A DNA stretch of 23,332 bases from the NCBI GenBank assembly GCA_947489925.1, contig CANLFK010000013.1:1-23332 (forward strand), read 5' to 3'. The first letter of the stretch is position 1, and every line of letters begins with the position of its first letter. Made by a program: the position numbers and the translations under genes. This document shows positions 15,066 through 21,949 of the stretch, one piece after another. The stretch comes from Candidatus Caenarcanales bacterium. Lineage in GTDB: Bacteria; Cyanobacteriota; Vampirovibrionia; Caenarcaniphilales; Caenarcanaceae. The notes below the pieces were generated by a model. That model worked only from the letters and a program-made list of their open reading frames with translations. It did not search any database and was not told the DNA's origin.

Positions 15066-16001
15066 GTGAAAAAGTTAGGTTTCTTTTTTCAAAGATTAAA
15101 ATTATTTATATATTTTCATTATATTCATCCATTCAAAGGTTTGAGCTTTAAAGATTTATGTCTTAAAATTTACCAAAAAATGGATTCTCTGATTCCGAGA
15201 ATAGCTAGCAAATTTAAATTGCAATTTATAATTCCAGTTTTAATTATTTTATGTTTGTCTCCTTTATTATTGAAAGCATTTTTTTATTTTTTTAATTTGA
15301 ATTCAATTTTTCTGTCGCCCAATCCAGCCGATAAAAAAGCCAAAATAGTTTTAAACGAAATTCATCAATCAATTGAAAACCGTGAATTTGACAAAGCTGA
15401 TGATTTATTATTAAATAACCATGAAAAGCTCGAAGTCAGTGATTATTTGGCATTAAAAGGTTTTTATTTTTTACAAAAAGGTGATTATACAAAAGCCGAA
15501 AATTTATTAGATGAAGCTAAACAAGAAAATATTAATGGTAATAAATGGCTAAGTGAAGATTTGGCTATTAGTGCTTTGGCTAATAATAAAACAACCAAAA
15601 CTGCTTTTATTGCTGGCTGGCCAGATGATTGCCAAGCTAATTTTGTTTCACATGCTTATTGTATGCACCAAATTGCTGATTGGCACGGAAAAATTGCCCA
15701 AATAGAAAAAGACTTAAAAAGATGTTTAATCGATTCTAATAAAGCTCAATATCATCAAAAAAGACAAATTATTTTCCTGAGAGAATCTTTAAAAACCTTA
15801 CTGAAAGGAATTGACGAAAATGAAGGTTTATACAAGCAACAACTTTTAATGAAATATAAAACTGATAAACAAAATTTAGACTTTATAATTGCTGAGTATG
15901 AGAGAGATTTATTTCTTGATAAACAAAAAGCTGTTTCAGACAATGAATTGACCAAAGAAGAAAAGTCTTTAAAAAGTGAAAAATATAAAATAAATAATTA
16001 A
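15066..16001 (+). CDS. Membrane-anchored protein with TPR-like repeats, unknown function
   Basis: A 311-residue protein starting at GTG, 7 nt after the helicase gene, so probably co-transcribed with it. Residues 1-50 are basic and aromatic. A single strong membrane helix spans about 52-77. The rest is soluble and largely helical: about 90-170 contains paired helices of TPR type (FDKADDLLLNNHEKL, YLALKGFYFLQKGDYTKAENLLDEA), and about 215-300 is charged and coiled-coil-like. The soluble part could lie on either side of the membrane; the basic N-terminus favours an external C-terminal part. I do not recognise the family. Its stop codon overlaps that of the convergent gene. Confidence 0.75.
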   Translation: MKKLGFFFQRLKLFIYFHYIHPFKGLSFKDLCLKIYQKMDSLIPRIASKFKLQFIIPVLIILCLSPLLLKAFFYFFNLNSIFLSPNPADKKAKIVLNEIHQSIENREFDKADDLLLNNHEKLEVSDYLALKGFYFLQKGDYTKAENLLDEAKQENINGNKWLSEDLAISALANNKTTKTAFIAGWPDDCQANFVSHAYCMHQIADWHGKIAQIEKDLKRCLIDSNKAQYHQKRQIIFLRESLKTLLKGIDENEGLYKQQLLMKYKTDKQNLDFIIAEYERDLFLDKQKAVSDNELTKEEKSLKSEKYKINN

Positions 16002-16939
16002 AAACTTTTTTCACGCATTTCAATATCAGCTTTTTCAAGTATTTTTACCACTTGATAACCACCAATTCCATCACTTAAAGGTTTTTCCTCTTTTTGTATG
16101 CAATCTAAAAAATGCTGACATTCTAATCTTAAAGGTTCTTCTGATGAATAAATTGGTTGCTCAATAAAAACTTGTCCATCTGGCAATACTGTATAAAGTT
16201 CAAGCTTTCTTTCGGAGCGAGTGTCATTTAGAACTGCTGTTTTTTTACTACCATTAACCGTTAATAAAGCTTGTTTTTGTGGATCAATCCAACTATTATG
16301 AATATGGGCATAAACTTGATCGCCAAATTTTAAGTCTAGGTGAGCGACATCAATAATATTATCTTGTGAAGTTGAAAATCCACGAGCTTCAATTAATTCA
16401 ACTTCGGTAGAACCTAATAAATAACCAATCATTGAAATATCATGTGGAGCTAAATCCCAAACAACATTTGAATCTAAGCGAGAAAGACCAAAATTCCTGC
16501 GATCACTATTTAAAAAACGGATTTGACCTAATTCTCCGCTGGCAATAAGTTCTTTTAATTTGTTTACTCCGGGATGATAAAGCAATAAATGTCCAACCAT
16601 TAAAGTCAAATTCAATTCATCAGCTAATTTAATTAATTCAATGGCTTCAGCTTCAGTGCGAGCTAAAGGTTTTTCAATATAAACATGTTTTTTTGCAATT
16701 AAAGCTCTCTTCGCTAATTCATGATGAGTAATACTAGGTGTCGAAATGACTATGGCTTTAATATTTTTATCTTCTAAAATTTCATCAAATGAGGCTGTTC
16801 TTTTTATTTTTGGAAATTTACAAGCTGATTTTTTTAATGCCTCTGGGTTTATATCACAAATAGCGGATAAAGCCCCTAATTGTAAAAAGTTTCTGATTAA
16901 ATTTTCGCCCCAACGGCCAGCCCCAATTAAACCGATCAA
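15998..16939 (-). CDS. Gfo/Idh/MocA family NAD(P)-dependent oxidoreductase
   Basis: A 313-residue dehydrogenase with an N-terminal Rossmann fold starting IGLIGAGRWGENLIRNF (residues 2-18), the family EKP motif (E89-K90-P91) and a C-terminal alpha/beta domain. The latter has GHLLLYHPGVNKLKELI and VVWDLAPHDISMIGYLL, wording typical of members acting on nucleotide-sugar or other sugar substrates, such as the WlbA-like group. The exact substrate cannot be told. A role in surface polysaccharide or sugar metabolism is an inference. It starts at a TTG; the frame is closed upstream by a stop and has no ATG before it. Its stop codon overlaps the stop of the convergent gene (shared TTAA at 15998-16001). 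Confidence 0.9.
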   Translation of the reverse strand: MIGLIGAGRWGENLIRNFLQLGALSAICDINPEALKKSACKFPKIKRTASFDEILEDKNIKAIVISTPSITHHELAKRALIAKKHVYIEKPLARTEAEAIELIKLADELNLTLMVGHLLLYHPGVNKLKELIASGELGQIRFLNSDRRNFGLSRLDSNVVWDLAPHDISMIGYLLGSTEVELIEARGFSTSQDNIIDVAHLDLKFGDQVYAHIHNSWIDPQKQALLTVNGSKKTAVLNDTRSERKLELYTVLPDGQVFIEQPIYSSEEPLRLECQHFLDCIQKEEKPLSDGIGGYQVVKILEKADIEMREKSF

Positions 16940-17060
16940 GTTATTATTATTTAGATAAGATTTTACAGGCTCTAATCATAAGTCAATGAAACTAAGTTTG
17001 CCAAGAATTATTATTTAATCGAAATTGTCTGACAAGAAAAGTCTTGAAAAACTTAAATTA

Positions 17061-17104
17061 AATAAATGAGCCAAGCAAGCTGATAAAGCTCCCCCAATCA
17101 TTGC
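17061..17104 (-). pseudogene. Second copy of the nupC 3' end (remnant)
   Basis: This 44-nt stretch matches the end of the intact nucleoside transporter gene (18919-18974) at 42 of 44 positions, apart from a 12-nt deletion. The deletion lies between two TGATAAA repeats present in the intact copy, as expected for replication slippage. Read in the transporter frame it gives MIGGALSACLAHLFN, the family's C-terminal wording minus four residues. Nothing else of nupC is recognisable here. With the intact copy it brackets the genes at 17117-18726. Confidence 0.75.
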
Positions 17105-17116
17105 CTATAATACTTT

Positions 17117-18385
17117 TCAAGATGTTGTTAAGAGAGGGGGAATTTTAGTTAAGCTTGCAATAAATTGTTGAGCTAGTCCTTTTGCTGTTTCTCGCAGTTT
17201 TGAAGCTACTTTTTCTGGATTTCGTGCATCCTCAGCTTTATCTTCTTGATTAGCTTTTTTATATGCTTCTGAATTAAATCTTTCGGTTAAAAATGCAGGC
17301 GGGGAGGTCTTTTCTTCTTCAGTCATTGGTCTAACTAACAAATTAGCGTTTTTATAGCCAGTTGCAAAATCAGAGCTAAAATTATTATCGCCTCTAACTT
17401 TAAATTGAGAATAAAAGTCTCCATCGCCATTTATTATCGTAATTTTTCCGTTTGGGTACTTTGCTTTTGCGACATTTAATATGTCTTTTTTGGACATAAC
17501 TGGCGTTGAAACAGCCGACTTAAATTGACCATCTACAAAGATGAAAGCCGATCTTGTTTCTCCTCTTTCTTGGCTTGAAGGTATTTCTAAATCTGATTCC
17601 CGAAAAACTTCAAATCCAATATTAATTGACCTGACAGTCGAGTCATTCTTTAGCTCTGCAATTTTTGCTTCAACTTCTTTTCCTGTACTTCCTCTAAGGT
17701 CTATTAATTCGATTGAGCCATCTGCTCTGGATACATAACCCCCTGTTTTTTCTAAAAGACCAAAAATATTACCCCTATCTTCAAAAACTTGACCATCTGG
17801 TTGTTTAAAGTATCTATAGCCCGTAGGTGTTTTATTATTTTCAATAAAGCCAGTTCCCAAAATTGCTTCAAGTATTAAACCCTGCTGCCTTAAATTTTTC
17901 TCCACTTCTTGTAAATCTGTTGATGGACTTGGTATTAAAAAAGACTGTGAATTGTTTCTTTCTACAAATACATTTGACGAGTGAGTATTTGCTTTTTGAA
18001 TATTATATTTTATTACCTCTCCATTTTGTTTTGCAATTATATAATATTCAATTCCATTCTCAAGGAAAAATCGTCCTTTCACAGAAGAGTCTTTATTGCT
18101 CCAAGAATCTTTATAAAAAGGCCCTTTTTGTATAAGTACAGATTGATTATTTTCGTCTGGAAAACTAAAAAAATATTCTTTTGGCTCATTAGTATTCTTA
18201 TCAATTTCTAGCCTATTATTTTCTTTTAGTGTTTGTAATGGGTTTTTTAAATCTCTTGGGCTTGTCGATGTTAAAATTCTGCCTCCAACAGTAAGATTTC
18301 CGTTTTCATTGCCAAGAGGAATACTCGATAGATTAGTATAATTTTGACTTTGAACAAATACTTCATTTAAAAAATCTATAACCAT
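17117..18385 (-). CDS. Hypothetical protein, 422 residues, in the nupC-end-bounded segment
   Basis: I do not recognise this protein with confidence. It has no signal peptide or membrane helix. The N-terminal half is rich in Asn, Ser and Gln with beta-strand-like segments. The part from about residue 210 reads GGYVSRADGSIELIDLRG, then TRSAFIFVDGQFKSAVSTPVMSKKDIL and ITIINGDGDFYSQFKVRG. That order (a glycine-rich strand, an R-S/T-A strand with a dG hairpin, then an NGDG/NLDGG-like motif) faintly recalls the phosphodiester glycosidase (NAGPA/DUF2233) fold, but this is weak. The C-terminal 60 residues are charged and helical. It starts at an ATG without Shine-Dalgarno, 158 nt after the EF-hand gene on the same strand. 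Confidence 0.65.
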   Translation of the reverse strand: MVIDFLNEVFVQSQNYTNLSSIPLGNENGNLTVGGRILTSTSPRDLKNPLQTLKENNRLEIDKNTNEPKEYFFSFPDENNQSVLIQKGPFYKDSWSNKDSSVKGRFFLENGIEYYIIAKQNGEVIKYNIQKANTHSSNVFVERNNSQSFLIPSPSTDLQEVEKNLRQQGLILEAILGTGFIENNKTPTGYRYFKQPDGQVFEDRGNIFGLLEKTGGYVSRADGSIELIDLRGSTGKEVEAKIAELKNDSTVRSINIGFEVFRESDLEIPSSQERGETRSAFIFVDGQFKSAVSTPVMSKKDILNVAKAKYPNGKITIINGDGDFYSQFKVRGDNNFSSDFATGYKNANLLVRPMTEEEKTSPPAFLTERFNSEAYKKANQEDKAEDARNPEKVASKLRETAKGLAQQFIASLTKIPPLLTTS

Positions 18386-18543
18386 TTTATTTTTGTTGCC
18401 GCTAAAGTCAAGGATATTTTGGTTTTGTACATAAGTACCTAAACAAAAGAAATATGGTATTTTGTGCCGATGGAATTTAATATTTCATTGACTGAGTACT
18501 TGCCTCATTCTCATCTTTTACCACACTTTTAATGTCTTCTTAC

Positions 18544-18726
18544 TTAGTCCTGAAACTCATCAGGGCTTATAACTTGATTATTATCAGTATCAGCTTCTTT
18601 GACTGTGTCTAGGAAACGAGAAACTCGTTCATTTCCTTCATTTGTAAAAGTGGTGGAAATTTGTAATTTTTTTCTTAAAATGTCTATTTGATTAAAAGTA
18701 AGATTGTTTTTTATAGAATCAGTCAT
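18544..18726 (-). CDS. Small single EF-hand protein
   Basis: A 60-residue protein with no signal peptide. Its C-terminus carries one canonical calcium-binding loop, DTDNNQVISPDE (residues 46-57): ligand positions 1, 3, 5 and 12 are D46, D48, N50 and E57, and isoleucine is at position 8. Position 6 is glutamine instead of the usual glycine. The rest is helical (FNQIDILRKKL, RVSRFLDTVKEA), giving the helix before the loop. Only a few residues follow the loop, so the second EF helix is nearly absent, as in dockerin-like or paired-partner hands. An AGAGAG sequence about 5-6 nt before the ATG may serve as ribosome binding site. Calcium binding is inferred; the role is unknown. It may work with the 422-residue protein downstream. 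Confidence 0.65.
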   Translation of the reverse strand: MTDSIKNNLTFNQIDILRKKLQISTTFTNEGNERVSRFLDTVKEADTDNNQVISPDEFQD

Positions 18727-18765
18727 GACAACTCTCTTTTTCTGAGGGAAGAATAATACTTGAGC

Positions 18766-18793
18766 TTTATAATTCTTATTTTAAACAATGCAA
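18766..18793 (-). promoter_or_regulatory. Candidate promoter of the EF-hand gene
   Basis: On the complement TTGCAT (18788-18793) and TATAAA (18766-18771) are separated by 16 nt, matching -35 and -10 at four and five of six positions. Transcription would start near 18759, about 33 nt before the ATG. It lies inside the segment bounded by the two nupC ends. Confidence 0.45.
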
Positions 18794-18911
18794 ATTAAAG
18801 TAAAATTATTTCATGAATAAGCTTTGGTAAACATCTCAATTAATATTTTTCTGGGTTCGACAAATAAGAAATAACTCTCTTAGCTGAAAACAGTTAAATA
18901 AATACTAAAAA

Positions 18912-20099
18912 TTATAAAAATAAATGAGCTAAGCAAGCTGATAAACAAGATGATAAAGCTCCACCAATCATTGCTAAAATTCCCATTTGGGCAAATTCAC
19001 TTCTGCGTTCTGGAAGCATTTGGCTAAAAGCCCCTAACTGAATGGCAACACTACCAAAATTAGCAAAACCACATAAAGAAAAGCTGGCAATCAATAAACT
19101 ATTTGGGCTTAAATCACAAAGTTTCATTTTATTACTTAAGTCTAAATAAGCGACAAATTCATTTAAAGCAAGTTTTTGCCCAAGTAAAGAAGCAATCAAA
19201 TGACTATCTTCTAGCGGAGCTCCCATTAAAATAGCTACTGGAAAAAGTAAAATACCAAAAATAGCAGATAAAGTAATTTTGAAATTAGCTAATAACATAT
19301 CCACCAAAGCAACCAAAGAGACAAAAGCAATTACCATACTAATAACACCCAAAGATATTTTTAAACCTTCCTGAGCTCCATGCACTGCGGCATCCATTAA
19401 ATTTGCGGCTTCTGTTTTTTCGGGTTCTGGCAATAATTCACTATTTTCACCTTGTACCGAAGGCCAAATTAATTTTGCAATGATTAATCCGCCCGGAATA
19501 CCCATTAAATTAGCAGTTAATAAATATTGAGATGGTATTCCTAAACTAGCATAAGTAGCCAGTAAAGCCGCTGACATAGTAGACATTCCACCAACCATAA
19601 TCGAAAAAAACTGAGCCTGACTGAGGCGGGAAAAATAAGGTCTTAATGGCAAAGCAGATTCGACTTGTCCCACAAAAGCACTAGCAATATTAGCCAAAGC
19701 TTCAGCACCGCTTACGCCCATTAATTTATGCAAAAGCCAAGAAGTCGCTTTCAGGAATGGGTGCATAATTCCCATAAAGTATAAAACCGAAACTAAAGCC
19801 GAAATAAAAATAATAGCGGGGGTAACTTTGAAGGCAAAAATAAACTCATTGGTTGGGGAATTATACAAAGAACCAAAAGCAAATTCGCCACCCTTGCCCG
19901 ATAAATGAATTAAAGCAATAATGCAATCACTAATTTTTTGAAAGATGATTTGCCCCAAAGAACTTTTCAGAATGAAGAAAGCCAAGGCTATTTGTAATAT
20001 TAAGCCCGAAAAAATTGTATACCAATTAATCGATTTTCTATCTTTGGATATAAGCCAACAGACTAATAAAATGGCAAATACACCGAAAAGAGAAATCAT
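18912..20099 (-). CDS. nupC: Concentrative nucleoside transporter (CNT/NupC family)
   Basis: A cytoplasmic-membrane symporter of 395 residues that imports nucleosides using an ion gradient. It has hydrophobic helices throughout and the family signatures: TPAIIFISALVSVLYFMGIMHPFLK, GVSGAEALANIASAFVGQVESALPLRPYFSRLSQAQFFSIMVGGMSTMSAALLATYASLG and SLCGFANFGSVAIQLG. The VGQVES segment and the late SLCGFANFGS segment form the nucleoside site in structurally known members. Length is typical. The last about 15 codons are partly duplicated at 17061-17104. Pyrimidine or purine preference cannot be read from the sequence. Confidence 0.95.
   Translation of the reverse strand: MISLFGVFAILLVCWLISKDRKSINWYTIFSGLILQIALAFFILKSSLGQIIFQKISDCIIALIHLSGKGGEFAFGSLYNSPTNEFIFAFKVTPAIIFISALVSVLYFMGIMHPFLKATSWLLHKLMGVSGAEALANIASAFVGQVESALPLRPYFSRLSQAQFFSIMVGGMSTMSAALLATYASLGIPSQYLLTANLMGIPGGLIIAKLIWPSVQGENSELLPEPEKTEAANLMDAAVHGAQEGLKISLGVISMVIAFVSLVALVDMLLANFKITLSAIFGILLFPVAILMGAPLEDSHLIASLLGQKLALNEFVAYLDLSNKMKLCDLSPNSLLIASFSLCGFANFGSVAIQLGAFSQMLPERRSEFAQMGILAMIGGALSSCLSACLAHLFL
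18919..18974 (-). repeat. Intact copy of the duplicated nupC 3' end
   Basis: This end of nupC is the partner of the remnant at 17061-17104. The two copies are in the same orientation, about 1.86 kb apart, and differ by two substitutions and a 12-nt gap (18946-18957, absent from the remnant). Confidence 0.75.
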
Positions 20100-20334
20100 G
20101 AATAATTAACAGCTTAAAACTAATTGAATTGTACAATATTTAATATTTTATTTTTGGTTAAAATCAAAATTTCAGGGTTAAAATAAAATATATTACCTTC
20201 TTCGTTTTATCGGTTGAGTAATGCTTTTAGACAAGATTCAATTGAATGAAAATGGTTTAATTTTAGAGAGATTAGGCTCTCACTGTGAATTATTTGAATA
20301 ATTAAACTGTTGTGATTCCCCGACTTATTGAGCA

Positions 20335-20343
20335 TGTTATAAT
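20335..20343 (+). promoter_or_regulatory. Extended -10 promoter of the small gene at 20371
   Basis: TGTTATAAT, within the same 11 bases (ATGTTATAATA) seen before uvrD. There is no good -35 at normal spacing. Transcription would start near 20350, about 20 nt before the ATG at 20371. Confidence 0.55.
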
Positions 20344-20370
20344 ATCAGCACTATTAATACTTGTAAAATA

Positions 20371-20679
20371 ATGCCTCAAACTGAACAGAAGTTAGCTCTA
20401 AAGCTTGAGATTGCCCAGTTTAAGGCAACGGCTTTGGAGGAAGAGATAGTAGCTTTGCGGCAGCAGGAATTGCCAAGCCAAGAGGCTTATTCCGCAAAAC
20501 TCTATCAATTAAGCCAGAAGAAGAAAGAGGTTCAGAAACTACAGGAAGCGTGTAACTTTGCTTCACTGGGCTGGATAGGGGCGATTCTGCACTTCCTCTT
20601 ACAGTTGTGGAATCTTTTATGGGGATTATTGCCAATAATGGCTTTAATCTGGCTGATCTGGAAATTCTTCCATCACTAA
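20371..20679 (+). CDS. Small coiled-coil protein with C-terminal membrane anchor
   Basis: A 102-residue protein. Residues 5-62 form a charged coiled coil (LEIAQFKATALEEEIVALRQQEL, KLYQLSQKKKEVQKLQEA). Residues 66-98 are strongly hydrophobic and tryptophan-rich (GWIGAILHFLLQLWNLLWGLLPIMALIWLIW), enough for one long or two short membrane segments. It ends in KFFHH. The base composition is visibly G+C richer than the neighbours (for example runs of GCGGCAGCAGG-type codons), which suggests recent acquisition or different selection. The long open frame on the other strand (20420-20635) is probably a shadow: the plus-strand frame has a promoter and a sensible protein layout. I do not recognise a family. 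A small tail-anchored scaffold or toxin-like membrane peptide are both possible. Confidence 0.6.
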   Translation: MPQTEQKLALKLEIAQFKATALEEEIVALRQQELPSQEAYSAKLYQLSQKKKEVQKLQEACNFASLGWIGAILHFLLQLWNLLWGLLPIMALIWLIWKFFHH

Positions 20680-20728
20680 GAAAATCTCAAAAAAACTTTA
20701 AAACTAAATTTATTCCACAAGTTATTAA

Positions 20729-20890
20729 AGACGAATAGCTTGTCCAGTTCAAAGAGATGGCATATTTTTAATGAAACCACTTTTATTACATTCATCTAAT
20801 TCTAGTTTAAGCTATCAGAGCCGAAGAGTTATTCATATTGAATATGCAGCAATGGACTTAGAAAAGCCCTTAGAATGGTTTTTGGATTAA
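20729..20890 (+). pseudogene. Phytanoyl-CoA dioxygenase-like C-terminal fragment
   Basis: This frame encodes 53 residues: IACPVQRDGIFLMKPLLLHSSN, then SYQSRRVIHIEYA and LEKPLEWFLD before the stop. It matches the end of the PhyH family of iron/2-oxoglutarate dioxygenases, where the PLLLHxS histidine and the RR(V/I)IHIE(Y/F)A arginine lie in the active site. An in-frame stop at 20726-20728 blocks extension upstream. A second frame (ending IPQVIKDE at 20735) could supply the preceding residues if one frameshift is allowed. The catalytic HxD part is missing. It is therefore a decayed remnant, not a working gene, although an ATG at 20771 could still start a 39-residue peptide. Confidence 0.6.
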
Positions 20891-20949
20891 TTAAGCTGAA
20901 TTGCAGTGAAACATTGCTTTATAATCTATTTTTAAAGAATTTTATTTCC

Positions 20950-21618
20950 TTAATTTACTGATTGTCTCAAGTCTAATAAAGCTTGGAATGGGTCGGCCTC
21001 ACCATAAATAGCATTACCAGCCACCAAAATTTCCGCCCCCGCTTTTACGACTAAAGGAGCTGTTTTTTTATTAATTCCGCCATCTACTTCAATTTTTATA
21101 TGTGATAAACCTTTGCTATCAAGTTTTTGGCGAAAGTCTTTTATTTTAAGTATTGAAAATTCAATGAACTTTTGAGCTGGAAAGCCCGGATTAACGCTCA
21201 TAATCGTAATAGTATCAATCAAACTGCCTAAATATTCAAATTGACAAGTTTCCCAAGAAGTAGCTGGATTAATAGCTAAACCCGCTTCTAGATCAGCTTC
21301 TTTGATTTTGGTTAATGTTCGGTGCAAATGTGGACAAGTTTCAGGATGAACTACAATGCGGTCTGAGCCAGCTTTAATGAATTCATTTAATAAATAATCT
21401 GGATTACTAATCATCAAATGAGTTTCAAAAAACAATTCAGAGCATTTTCGTAAGCTGGCAATGACATTTGGCCCAATAGTTAAATTCGGAACATAATGAC
21501 CATCCATAATATCTATATGAAGTAAATCAGCTCCATTTTCTTTTTCAAGTAATTTTACGGAATGGGCTAAGTTTGCAAAATCAGCCGAAAGTATAGAAGG
21601 AGCAATTAAAGTTTGCAT
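20950..21618 (-). CDS. rpe: Ribulose-phosphate 3-epimerase
   Basis: Cytoplasmic TIM-barrel enzyme that interconverts ribulose 5-phosphate and xylulose 5-phosphate in the pentose phosphate pathway. The 222 residues carry IAPSILSADFANL, LLHIDIMDGHYVPNLTIG (metal ligands and catalytic aspartate), FFETHLMI, TIMSVNPGF and KIEVDGGINKKTAPLVVKAGAEILVAGNAIY (second catalytic aspartate and phosphate site). The segment after VNPGF is PAQKF instead of the usual GGQxF, a small but unusual change in an active-site loop. Length and all catalytic residues are normal. It is divergent from the frameshifted membrane-protein gene. Confidence 0.95.
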   Translation of the reverse strand: MQTLIAPSILSADFANLAHSVKLLEKENGADLLHIDIMDGHYVPNLTIGPNVIASLRKCSELFFETHLMISNPDYLLNEFIKAGSDRIVVHPETCPHLHRTLTKIKEADLEAGLAINPATSWETCQFEYLGSLIDTITIMSVNPGFPAQKFIEFSILKIKDFRQKLDSKGLSHIKIEVDGGINKKTAPLVVKAGAEILVAGNAIYGEADPFQALLDLRQSVN

Positions 21619-21680
21619 TATTGGGTTTTGAATTAAAATGGTGCTAGGATAAATATTGTACCTAAAAGGGGAATAAAATT

Positions 21681-21934
21681 ATGAATTGGTTATATTGGGC
21701 TATTTTTGGATTAATAGCTGGAGCTTTGGCTAAATGGATTATGCTTGGTAGAGATCCTGGCGGTATTATTGTAACTTCCTTGATTGGTTAGCTGGTGCTT
21801 TTATCGGTGGCTGGCTTGGACAACAATTTGGTTTTGGAACAGCAACAGGTTTTGATCTTAAAAGTTTCGGAATTGCTGTTGGTGGTTCTATATTATTATT
21901 GTTTATTTATCGACTCATTACAAACCGAGACTAA
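21681..21934 (+). pseudogene. GlsB/YeaQ/YmgE-family small membrane protein, frameshifted
   Basis: From the ATG at 21681 the frame reads WAIFGLIAGALAKWIMLGRDPGGIIVTSLIG and then meets TAG at 21789-21791 after 36 codons. In the next frame, starting at 21791, it continues AGAFIGGWLGQQFGFG, FDLKSFGIAVGGSILLLFIYRLI and ends at 21934. Joined, these give the complete family pattern of about 84 residues with three membrane segments. One missing base (probably a T in GGTTAGCT) explains the break. The family is induced in stress responses in some bacteria; its mechanism is unclear. A Shine-Dalgarno AGGGG lies about 10 nt before the ATG. The rest is so well preserved that a very recent mutation, a sequencing error or programmed frameshifting are all possible. 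Confidence 0.85.
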
Positions 21935-21949
21935 ATTAAACTTTCAATT

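Noticed and set aside
17034..17047. Short hairpin CAAGA-AAAG-TCTTG as terminator of the 17117-18385 gene
   Set aside because: The stem is only 5 bp and no T-run follows on the minus strand.
20221..20301. 26-codon frame starting at an ATG upstream of the gene at 20371
   Set aside because: Too short, no recognisable domain, no Shine-Dalgarno, and no supporting promoter.
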